A stretch of DNA of 5,377 bases. Source: Promethearchaeota archaeon. Its GTDB lineage: Archaea > Asgardarchaeota > Lokiarchaeia > Sigyniarchaeales > SOKP01. Below, piece after piece: positions 1 to 5,100 of this stretch (position 1 is its first letter; each line of letters opens with the position of its first letter). Under the pieces are notes generated by a model. The model worked only from the letters and a program-made list of their open reading frames with translations. It was not told the DNA's origin and made no database searches. The position numbers and the translations under genes were made by a program. The DNA is taken from contig JAUWHC010000222.1 in assembly GCA_030606095.1 (NCBI GenBank), positions 1 through 5,377 on the forward strand, in the 5' to 3' direction.

Positions 1-49
1 CGAAAATGGTATTCAAATTTCCATAATAGCTATATATTATCTCTAACAT
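1..49 (-). CDS. Possible start of a downstream gene, cut by the window edge
   Basis: An ATG at 49-47 on the minus strand opens a frame of 16 codons (MLEIIYSYYGNLNTIF) that is still open at the window edge. It lies 62 bp beyond the RfcL stop, in the same orientation. No clear Shine-Dalgarno site precedes it (upstream bases AATTAAACAG), and 16 codons are too few to recognise a family. Short open frames also end in this stretch on the plus strand, so a convergent gene end is an equal alternative. It is recorded only because the interval would otherwise be undescribed. Confidence 0.2.
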   Translation of the reverse strand, partial: MLEIIYSYYGNLNTIF

Positions 50-70
50 CTGTTTAATTGAATATATTTT

Positions 71-88
71 CTACCCAAAAAAGAGTAG
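71..88 (-). terminator. Candidate terminator hairpin after rfcL
   Basis: On the minus strand the RNA would read CUACUC-UUUUUU-GGGUAG. The six-base arms pair fully with one U-G wobble, and the loop is six U. It lies 23 bp past the RfcL TAG. Archaeal termination depends mainly on an oligo-U run, which is present here although inside the loop rather than after the stem. The position at the end of a long unidirectional gene cluster supports the call. The short stem and atypical layout limit confidence. Confidence 0.35.
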
Positions 89-111
89 ATAATTCTCATT
101 CCAAGATTATT

Positions 112-1473
112 CTATTTCAAAAACTTTTTTTCTTTAGCATCCAATTCAAACCACTCACCTACATCTTTTAGCTTTTTCCTTGATGAATTGCATAATGTTT
201 TTAAGAATGGGATAAAATCTTGAACTGCTTCAATATCTGAGATTTTGTACTTCTTTTGTATTTTTTCTACTAATAGCTTTTCATTTATTGATAAAGAAAA
301 AAACCCAGTAGAAGTAAACCTTGGAAACATAATTCTACGGAATCCCTCGTCTGTCCTTCTCTGCTTTCTTGATAAAACAACGCCACCAGCAAAAAGATCG
401 TAAAAGTAAGGTAGTAACGACCAATATTGGTTTTTACGGATTCTACCAAAGATTTCGTCTGCTAAAGATAGGTTTTCTAAAGCCTGAGCGATTTCCTTGT
501 TAATTCTGATAAATGTAGGAAGGTTTTCGTTTACCCATTTATATAATAAATTATAATCTACATCTGATTTATCCGTTAAACTTCGAGCTTCAATTAAAGT
601 ATTAGTTTTTTGAAATAAATCTCTAATTAAAACAAAAATTTCTTCTGTACTATCCCTATTTAACTTCAAGATCAACTCTTTAGCGTCTCTATCTAAAGAG
701 CCTTGACTTATGCCTTGCAAATCGTTAATAACTCCGCGCAAATCTCCGTGGTTTTTTTCAACAATTAAGCTTAAATCTTTTTCGCTCAAGTTTGAAATCT
801 TCTCTTTTTTAATTATTTTTCTCGCGATTTTAGACACTTCTTCGTTAGATAATGGGTATATTTCAAATTTTCTTACCTTCTTGTATAATGACTGAAGGTT
901 TTGTTTGTATTCATTAGAACACATAATAATAGGAAATTGCGTATCTTCTATAAGTTTTAATATCGTTGGAACTGCCCCTCTATCAGCAACTCCGTAAATT
1001 CCATCAATTTCATCTATCAAAATCAATTTTTTTTTGCTTTCAACTATAAAATCCATAATCCCCCGAGATTTTGTAGTTTCGTTTAATTTGGCTTCTAAAT
1101 CGTTTTTAGTTCGAGTATCTGAGGCATTAGTCTCCACAACTTCCATATTCAGATCATTTGCTAAAGCATACGCTATGGTAGTTTTCCCTACTCCTGGAGG
1201 CCCCTCAAGTAAGGCTGCTGCTTTGTTAGAAGCTAATTTTAGCTCTTCTTTATGATCTTTTTCTTCGTGAGTTCGATTATATGCTCGTATTATTTTATTT
1301 GTTTCGTTAATTTTTCTTTTTTCTTTAAAAAAGTCTACTACAAAACGGTGTAATTCTTCCGTTAAATCAACTTTGTGGCCACCCACTTTAGCAGTAGGTG
1401 GTGCCATCTCCTTTGTTGACTTTGGTCTGTATTTTTCCACCCATGTAATATTTGAATTAGTTGTTATTGCCAT
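112..1473 (-). CDS. rfcL: Replication factor C large subunit (clamp loader)
   Basis: Large subunit of the archaeal clamp loader, an AAA+ ATPase that with small subunits opens PCNA and loads it on primer-template junctions. The product is 453 residues. Motifs seen are RFC box WVEKYRP (11-17), Walker A GPPGVGKTT (91-99), NASD (116-119), Walker B LILIDEID (150-157), sensor-1 Asn187 and sensor-2 GDLRG (243-247). There is no SRC arginine finger, as expected for the large subunit at the end of the ring. An all-helical collar and C-terminal region follows. About 73 residues separate WVEKYRP from the P-loop, against 31 in the neighbouring RfcS; the extra part is rich in Lys and Glu. The C terminus (ending KEKKFLK) shows no PCNA-interacting box of the QxxLxxFF type common in archaeal RfcL. 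I chose ATG 1473 over the in-frame GTG at 1482, because that GTG is part of the Shine-Dalgarno GGTGG. Last gene of the RFC cluster. Confidence 0.93.
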   Translation of the reverse strand: MAITTNSNITWVEKYRPKSTKEMAPPTAKVGGHKVDLTEELHRFVVDFFKEKRKINETNKIIRAYNRTHEEKDHKEELKLASNKAAALLEGPPGVGKTTIAYALANDLNMEVVETNASDTRTKNDLEAKLNETTKSRGIMDFIVESKKKLILIDEIDGIYGVADRGAVPTILKLIEDTQFPIIMCSNEYKQNLQSLYKKVRKFEIYPLSNEEVSKIARKIIKKEKISNLSEKDLSLIVEKNHGDLRGVINDLQGISQGSLDRDAKELILKLNRDSTEEIFVLIRDLFQKTNTLIEARSLTDKSDVDYNLLYKWVNENLPTFIRINKEIAQALENLSLADEIFGRIRKNQYWSLLPYFYDLFAGGVVLSRKQRRTDEGFRRIMFPRFTSTGFFSLSINEKLLVEKIQKKYKISDIEAVQDFIPFLKTLCNSSRKKLKDVGEWFELDAKEKKFLK

Positions 1474-1478
1474 ATAAC

Positions 1479-1483
1479 CCACC
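1479..1483 (-). promoter_or_regulatory. Shine-Dalgarno site of rfcL overlapping the upstream stop codon
   Basis: On the minus strand TAGGTGGGTTATATG contains the RfcX stop TAG (1485-1483), whose G begins GGTGG. Five bases then separate it from ATG 1473. This decides the rfcL start and means that ribosomes terminating on rfcX stand on the rfcL ribosome-binding site, an arrangement that favours translational coupling of the two clamp-loader subunits. Confidence 0.75.
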
Positions 1484-2529
1484 TAAATAAATTCTGAAAA
1501 ATAACAGATTTTTGCTAGTAAATTCGAAACTTGAATATCGATGTCTCTTCCATCAATCGCTCTAAAGTCAGCCTCCGCTATTAAATTCATCAATTTACTT
1601 CTAGAGTACTTGCTTAAAGGTATTTTTGTAAGCTCGGTTAGCATAATTTTAAACATTTCTTGAGAATTAAATTTATAATTTGTTTGAATTTTTCTAGATA
1701 ATTCTCGCGCTTTTGGAAAATCTCCTCTGAAACACATCAATAGAAGGCTTCTTATCATGTCCTTTTGAGAATTTATTGAATTTTCGTGTAATTTGTCTAA
1801 GTCAATAACATCTCCACTTATAGAGCAAAGCTGTAACAAATCTATCGCACGCGAGAGTTTCCCTCCCGAGGTTTTGTAAAGAAATTCTATAACTTCGCTT
1901 TTAACTTTTAGGGATTCTTTTTGAACAATGTCAAGTATAAGGTTTTCAAAAGAGCTATAATTAACTGGTGAAACTAAAAATATTTGGCATCGACTCATTA
2001 TTGGATCAATTATTTTTGAAATTTTAGTCGTAATCAATATCATTCTACAATTAGTGCCATAAATTTCCATTAATCTCCGAAAAGCTTGTTGATTAGATCC
2101 TAAAGAATCAAAATTTTTTACAATTAGAATTTTAAACGGAACATCCCCTAACGCTTTTAGTTGAACGAAGGGCTTAATTTTAACCTGTATAAATGCGGGA
2201 GTAGATATTGTTTTTCCTGCCAAACTTCCTAACCTCCTAGTTGATATATGTGCATTTGAGCGAGCTTGTTTCATTTCTTCGCTTGATAACGGAACATTCG
2301 CGTAAACTAATTTAAAATTTGCATCGTAATACCCCCCCAAGAATTCTTTCGAAAAAAGGCGCGCAATTGTTGTTTTTCCGATACCTTCGGCTCCTACGAA
2401 TAACAGGTGTGGAAAGTTTCTACTTTTAATATATTCCTTTAATCTTTCTTTAATGTTCTCTCTACCACATACATCATCTAAATCCTTAGGTAAATATTTT
2501 AAGCGCCATATAGGAATTTCTGAAAGCAA
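1483..2529 (-). CDS. Divergent RFC small-subunit paralogue with degenerate ATPase motifs
   Basis: AAA+ clamp-loader subunit, 348 residues, of small-subunit architecture. Kept features are Walker A GAEGIGKTT (46-54), the SRC arginine finger (179-181) inside IIDPIMSRC, and the collar signature ending IQVSNLLAK (332-340). Changed relative to the adjacent RfcS are the RFC box (WRLKYLP for WVEKYRP), no NASD, Walker B VKNFD (137-141) for LDEAD, sensor-1 Asn replaced by Thr168, and sensor-2 GGKLSRA for GGDLRKA. The segment between Walker A and Walker B is about 23 residues longer than in RfcS. The protein therefore probably binds nucleotide but hydrolyses it poorly, while still offering an arginine finger to a neighbour. 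This recalls eukaryotic RFC3 (yeast Rfc5), also altered at Walker B and with a long insert there; that comparison is from memory. The start is TTG 2529 with a strong GGGAGG eight bases upstream; no ATG is near. It lies 26 bp after rfcS and nine bp before rfcL. It could be named a second RfcS. Confidence 0.88.
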   Translation of the reverse strand: MLSEIPIWRLKYLPKDLDDVCGRENIKERLKEYIKSRNFPHLLFVGAEGIGKTTIARLFSKEFLGGYYDANFKLVYANVPLSSEEMKQARSNAHISTRRLGSLAGKTISTPAFIQVKIKPFVQLKALGDVPFKILIVKNFDSLGSNQQAFRRLMEIYGTNCRMILITTKISKIIDPIMSRCQIFLVSPVNYSSFENLILDIVQKESLKVKSEVIEFLYKTSGGKLSRAIDLLQLCSISGDVIDLDKLHENSINSQKDMIRSLLLMCFRGDFPKARELSRKIQTNYKFNSQEMFKIMLTELTKIPLSKYSRSKLMNLIAEADFRAIDGRDIDIQVSNLLAKICYFSEFI

Positions 2530-2537
2530 GCCCCTTT

Positions 2538-2543
2538 CCTCCC
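2538..2543 (-). promoter_or_regulatory. Strong Shine-Dalgarno site of the RFC paralogue (TTG start)
   Basis: GGGAGG on the minus strand is followed by the eight bases AAAGGGGC and then TTG 2529. It is the best match to the archaeal anti-Shine-Dalgarno sequence among the genes here and supports TTG as the initiator, since no ATG or GTG occurs between the site and the RFC box. A strong site paired with a weak start codon may set a moderate expression level. Confidence 0.7.
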
Positions 2544-2555
2544 TTATTATAAAAA

Positions 2556-3548
2556 TTATGTGTCCATTTTGATATTTTTTATCAATTCACCAATCAAAGC
2601 AAGTAATTGAATTTTCGCATCTGCTCCTTGGCTAATTCTATAATCTATTTCTCCGATAAATGCAACTATTTTGTGATAATTGCTAGATTCTATATTTAGA
2701 CTCCCTAATCTTTCCATTATTTGTCTTAGGAAATTTCTACTGTCTAAATTTTCAATTGTAATAATAATTTTTCTCGCTCCCTCAAAATTTTTAGAATGAA
2801 GCGTTTTAATTAGCTTTTCTAACGTTGCGTCATCCAAAAAACCGGAAATCTTTAATATTTCGTTTAAATCTAAATTATCTAACAACTCAAGTGCAACAGA
2901 CATTTGTAAAGTATTAATAGCTTTTCTTAAATCGCCTCCTGAGACAAAAAATAACGCGTCATAAAATTTATTTGCTTGGGTTTGAGGAATTTGTAATTTT
3001 TCTTGTTCTGAAATAAACTTTAATCGCTCTATTATTTTCTCCTTAGGTAATTTAGCAAACCTAAATACTGCACACCTTGAAATAATTGGATCGATTATTC
3101 TATTGATATAATTACATATTAATATAAATTTCACGCTACTTGATGCCTTTTCTATAATTCTTCTGAGTGCCTGTTGAACTTGTTTGGGTATATTGTCCGC
3201 TTCGTCAAGAATTATAACTTTTAACGTATCATCTCCAACAACTAAATTTTGATTTACAAAGCCTTTAATTGCGGTCCTAACGTAGTCCATTCTTACGGTG
3301 TCTGATGCGTTCAACTCTAAAACATTTGCAAAATAATTCTGTTTTTTAATCACATTTTTAGCAATAATTAATGCTGTGCTTGTTTTACCCGTGCCCGCAG
3401 GACCAGTAAAAATCATATGAGGCATATTACTGCTTCTTACGAAATCTTTTAAGCTATTAATAGCAATATTCTGACTTACAATTTCATCAAACGAATTAGG
3501 TCTATATTTTTCAACCCAAGGAGTTTCTTCGATCAAGGTACAAATCAT
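2556..3548 (-). CDS. rfcS: Replication factor C small subunit (clamp loader ATPase)
   Basis: Canonical small subunit of the archaeal clamp loader, 330 residues, the usual length for the family. Domains in order: AAA+ core with RFC box WVEKYRP (11-17), Walker A GPAGTGKTS (49-57), NASD (80-83), Walker B VIILDEAD (111-118), sensor-1 Asn146, SRC arginine finger (157-159), and lid with sensor-2 GGDLRKA (204-210, Arg208), followed by the helical collar ending near the AKIQLLALIGEL segment. All residues needed for ATP binding, hydrolysis and trans-activation are present, so this is the subunit expected to drive loading. It starts 15 bp after the acetyltransferase stop and ends 26 bp before the paralogue. 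ATG 3548 has no convincing Shine-Dalgarno site. A TTG at codon 5 is possible but no better supported, and both keep the whole RFC box. Confidence 0.95.
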   Translation of the reverse strand: MICTLIEETPWVEKYRPNSFDEIVSQNIAINSLKDFVRSSNMPHMIFTGPAGTGKTSTALIIAKNVIKKQNYFANVLELNASDTVRMDYVRTAIKGFVNQNLVVGDDTLKVIILDEADNIPKQVQQALRRIIEKASSSVKFILICNYINRIIDPIISRCAVFRFAKLPKEKIIERLKFISEQEKLQIPQTQANKFYDALFFVSGGDLRKAINTLQMSVALELLDNLDLNEILKISGFLDDATLEKLIKTLHSKNFEGARKIIITIENLDSRNFLRQIMERLGSLNIESSNYHKIVAFIGEIDYRISQGADAKIQLLALIGELIKNIKMDT

Positions 3549-3563
3549 TCTATATTTATGCTT

Positions 3564-4040
3564 TTAATCTTCAAGGTTTTCTTTCGAGAGATCTAATTCC
3601 AAGACCTCGTATACTTTCTTAAAATGCATCTTTGCGTAAAGATTAGCCGCTTCTTTCGCTTTTTCTTTAATATTTACTTTTATTTTTTCTACTTTTATCT
3701 TCTGCAAATGTTCAATAGCCTTTTTAATGAGTAATTCGCCTATCCCTTGCCCCCTGTATCCCTCTTTAAGAAATACTTGTTTAATATACCCCTCAGAAGC
3801 ACCAAATGGATCAATTCGCAACTCCGCGATAATCATACCGATAACTTCGTTATCTTTATCTTCATCTATCGCTATTAGAATACCATGTCTTTGTAAAGGA
3901 TCATAAAGCCGTCTGCGGATGCCCCAATCAAACCGTTTGTGCTCAAATTTGCCTCCAAATCTTGAAATCAATAATTTCATTAAAGCTTGTAAAGAATCAA
4001 TTTGATCTGGCGTAGCATTCTCAATTCTAATATTATTCAT
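3564..4040 (-). CDS. GNAT-family N-acetyltransferase
   Basis: Acetyl-CoA-dependent acetyltransferase of the GCN5-related fold, 158 residues, a complete single domain. The N-terminal strand IRIENAT and following helix are typical. A long central strand (VIGMIIAELRI, 66-76) leads to strand 4 (IKQVFLKEGY) and motif A, R96-G-Q-G-I-G101, the pyrophosphate-binding Q/RxxGxG/A loop, followed by helix GELLIKKAIEHL. Motif B includes AANLYAKMHFKKVYEVLEL (131-149), with the Asn133/Tyr135 pair often seen in the family. The substrate cannot be read from sequence; protein N-terminal, lysine or small-molecule acetylation are all open. It is the first gene of the RFC cluster, 15 bp before rfcS, so it is probably cotranscribed with the clamp loader. 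ATG 4040 has a weak GTTGAT (4046-4051) five bases upstream and a TATA box 61 bases upstream. Confidence 0.85.
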   Translation of the reverse strand: MNNIRIENATPDQIDSLQALMKLLISRFGGKFEHKRFDWGIRRRLYDPLQRHGILIAIDEDKDNEVIGMIIAELRIDPFGASEGYIKQVFLKEGYRGQGIGELLIKKAIEHLQKIKVEKIKVNIKEKAKEAANLYAKMHFKKVYEVLELDLSKENLED

Positions 4041-4101
4041 GTTAAATCAACTAGATAATCATAATTATTAACAATCAATTATTAATTACTTTTTCAATGA
4101 A

Positions 4102-4111
4102 TTTATATTTA
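4102..4111 (-). promoter_or_regulatory. TATA box for the acetyltransferase-RFC operon
   Basis: TAAATATAAA on the minus strand, 61 bases before ATG 4040. The same ten bases recur at the same 61-base distance before the zinc-ribbon gene (4481-4490). With transcription starting about 25 bases downstream of the box centre, the leader would be roughly 40 nt. It would be the only obvious promoter for the four genes from the acetyltransferase to rfcL, because the internal gaps are at most 26 bp. Confidence 0.55.
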
Positions 4112-4137
4112 TAATAGTTTTTATAAAATAAGAGAAT

Positions 4138-4419
4138 TTAGCGAGCTGAAACGCCATCCCACGCTTTTACTTCAGGATCCTCATATCCACACATAACGCA
4201 TTTTTGGTTTATTTCCCATGCTTCTAATGCGGGATGAACTCTGGTAAAAAGTGATCCACATTGCTTGCATACCAAATATTTAGCTCCACAACCATCACAC
4301 ATCTTTAATTGCCCTTTTTCTACGAACCGAAATGTCCTCGACATCCAGTCGTCGCTAACTAATCGAAAGGTCTCTCCTCCACATTGAATACAATGTTTTC
4401 CATCAAATTCCTCTCCCAT
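4138..4419 (-). CDS. Small protein with four CxxC pairs, probable double zinc ribbon
   Basis: I do not recognise a named family. The 93-residue product has four CxxC motifs: C10/C13, C41/C44, C51/C54 and C74/C77, each second Cys followed by Gly. This is the right number of ligands for two zinc ions, most simply as ribbon 1 (pairs 1 and 2) and ribbon 2 (pairs 3 and 4). Three Trp and several aromatic residues sit between the pairs (W25, F30, F32, W68, W87), leaving possible surfaces for nucleic acid or protein binding. No membrane segment or signal peptide is seen. ATG 4419 is preceded by GTGAT (4423-4427) and by a TATA box at 4481-4490, so it probably has its own transcript, separate from the acetyltransferase-RFC genes. 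The function is unknown; a role in transcription or RNA handling is only a guess from the fold type. Confidence 0.8.
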   Translation of the reverse strand: MGEEFDGKHCIQCGGETFRLVSDDWMSRTFRFVEKGQLKMCDGCGAKYLVCKQCGSLFTRVHPALEAWEINQKCVMCGYEDPEVKAWDGVSAR

Positions 4420-4422
4420 AAA

Positions 4423-4427
4423 ATCAC
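4423..4427 (-). promoter_or_regulatory. Shine-Dalgarno site of the zinc-ribbon gene
   Basis: GTGAT in the context GAAGTGATTTTATG on the minus strand, three bases before ATG 4419. The same GAAGTGATT string precedes the start of the 107-residue gene, which supports both start choices. Confidence 0.6.
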
Positions 4428-4480
4428 TTCAAATGTTTTTTAAGAATTTTAACTTAAAATATTTTAAATAATTAATAGAG

Positions 4481-4490
4481 TTTATATTTA
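4481..4490 (-). promoter_or_regulatory. TATA box for the zinc-ribbon gene
   Basis: TAAATATAAA on the minus strand, 61 bases before ATG 4419 and identical in sequence and spacing to the box before the acetyltransferase gene. A second AT-rich candidate, TTTAAATA near 4532-4539, lies further upstream. The shared position makes the first the better choice. Confidence 0.5.
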
Positions 4491-4547
4491 AAAAATTAAA
4501 GCTTTTTACATTTAAAATTGCTTCGATAACTATTTAAATTATAAGAG

Positions 4548-4557
4548 AAAAAAAAAA
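4548..4557 (-). terminator. Oligo-T terminator after the 107-residue gene
   Basis: Ten consecutive T on the minus strand, starting nine bases past the TAA of the 107-residue gene. No stem-loop precedes it, which is normal for archaeal intrinsic termination driven by a U-tract. It would separate this transcript from the zinc-ribbon gene, which has its own promoter downstream. Confidence 0.6.
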
Positions 4558-4566
4558 GATATAAAA

Positions 4567-4890
4567 TTACATTTTTAGCTTTTTAACGGTTCCGCTTGTA
4601 GCCACTTCAGGATTAACCTTTTCCAATTCACTAATTAATTGAAAAACTTTATCGTCTTGCAATGCTTCTCCAAATTTTATCAGCATTTCTTTTGAACCAA
4701 CAAATAAGCCCTTCCGTTTCATCGGCTTACCATCCTCCTTTAGAGGATTAATTTCTAAGAATAGTAATGCTGGTCTAGTTTTAGTTGCAGGGACCTTTAC
4801 TATAAAAACTCCAGGTACAGGAGCTTCCATTTTTTCCCAATCAGCTGCGGTTTTTAGATGGTTTCTTAACTGAGCTTCAATATCAACCAT
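4567..4890 (-). CDS. Conserved-looking small protein of unknown function, possibly PC4-like
   Basis: A 107-residue soluble protein without signal or membrane segments. Layout as read: an N-terminal amphipathic helix (4-20), strands VFIVKV (28-33) and PALLFLEI (40-47), a basic loop holding KEDGKPMKRKG (51-61), a short strand (LFV, 62-64), a helix (67-77), a further helix (80-92) and a basic tail ending KKLKM. The strand, then DGK-basic loop, KG-hydrophobic strand and helix order resembles the PC4/Sub1 single-stranded-DNA-binding core, but this is a weak pattern match and the function should be treated as unknown. ATG 4890 is chosen over the in-frame TTG at 4896, because that TTG overlaps the Shine-Dalgarno GTGAT (4896-4900), which stands five bases before the ATG. 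It is transcribed away from the ribbon-helix-helix gene and followed by a T10 tract. Confidence 0.75.
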   Translation of the reverse strand: MVDIEAQLRNHLKTAADWEKMEAPVPGVFIVKVPATKTRPALLFLEINPLKEDGKPMKRKGLFVGSKEMLIKFGEALQDDKVFQLISELEKVNPEVATSGTVKKLKM

Positions 4891-4895
4891 ATTCA

Positions 4896-4900
4896 ATCAC
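4896..4900 (-). promoter_or_regulatory. Shine-Dalgarno site deciding the start of the 107-residue gene
   Basis: GTGAT on the minus strand, five bases (TGAAT) before ATG 4890. The upstream in-frame TTG overlaps this site by one base and would have none of its own. Confidence 0.6.
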
Positions 4901-4937
4901 TTCTTTTAAAAAATTATTATAAATATTAGGTGTTACA

Positions 4938-4971
4938 TATAAGGCATATAATATATACTATATGGCATATA
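4938..4971. promoter_or_regulatory. Pair of 13-bp palindromic elements, candidate operator
   Basis: TATAAGGCATATA (4938-4950) and TATATGGCATATA (4959-4971) differ at one base. The second is a perfect odd palindrome (TATATG-G-CATATA). They start 21 bp apart, two DNA turns, so a protein would meet both on one face. On the minus strand they flank an AT-rich box (ATAGTATATA, 4952-4961) lying 61 bases before ATG 4890, which makes them well placed to block or recruit transcription factors. The divergent ribbon-helix-helix protein is the obvious candidate ligand, by inference only. Confidence 0.5.
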
Positions 4972-4977
4972 AAAAGT
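4952..4977 (-). promoter_or_regulatory. Promoter region of the 107-residue gene
   Basis: Two TATA-like boxes are possible on the minus strand: ACTTTTTATAT (box about 4968-4977) and ATAGTATATA (4952-4961). The second stands 61 bases before ATG 4890, the same distance as the boxes of the two neighbouring minus-strand promoters. The first has the better A-rich upstream context. They cannot be separated by eye. Confidence 0.4.
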
Positions 4978-4980
4978 TTT

Positions 4981-5100
4981 TGGTAGCGAAATTTTGTTAG
5001 GTAATCTTAAAAGCGAGCAGACAAAAATCTAAAATAACATTAAAGTCGTGAGATGACGTCTAATTTTAATTCGTCGGATTACTTGGGGTCGATTTCCACT
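4981..5100. other. Intergenic stretch between divergent promoters
   Basis: This part of the gap between the 107-residue gene and the regulator shows no RNA gene, no strong hairpin and no convincing coding frame apart from the doubtful ORF starting at 5053. It is somewhat richer in G and C than the flanking promoter sequences. A short GACG/CGTC pairing (5055-5074) is too small to call. Confidence 0.4.

Noticed and set aside
1..27. Plus-strand frame ending in a stop near the left edge
   Set aside because: Too short to tell from chance, with several frames equally open; no evidence for a convergent gene.
710..895. Open frame of 61 codons on the plus strand
   Set aside because: It lies wholly inside rfcL on the opposite strand, is low-complexity and Phe/Ser/Leu-rich, and has no family signature; it is an antisense shadow.
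1027..1035. Run of nine T (A9 on the coding strand) inside rfcL, a possible slippage site or terminator
   Set aside because: It encodes the Lys stretch directly before Walker B, and the reading frame continues intact through all conserved motifs.
1034..1255. Open frame of 73 codons on the plus strand
   Set aside because: It is the complement of the RfcL region between the P-loop and Walker B, where conserved motifs keep the antisense frame open; no independent support.
2332..2338. Run of seven C (G7 on the coding strand) inside the divergent RFC gene
   Set aside because: Considered as a phase-variable tract or assembly indel that might explain the odd motifs, but the frame reads as RFC on both sides and the motif changes lie well downstream of it.
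1483..2529. Possibility that the divergent RFC gene is a decaying pseudogene
   Set aside because: The frame is full length, has a strong Shine-Dalgarno site, keeps the P-loop, SRC and collar motifs, and sits in a compact operon; selective loss of catalytic residues fits specialisation better than decay.
5055..5074. GACG...CGTC pairing in the intergenic region, considered as a hairpin, riboswitch or C/D box RNA
   Set aside because: The stem is only four base pairs with an AT-rich loop, and there are no recognisable box C and D motifs at usual spacing.
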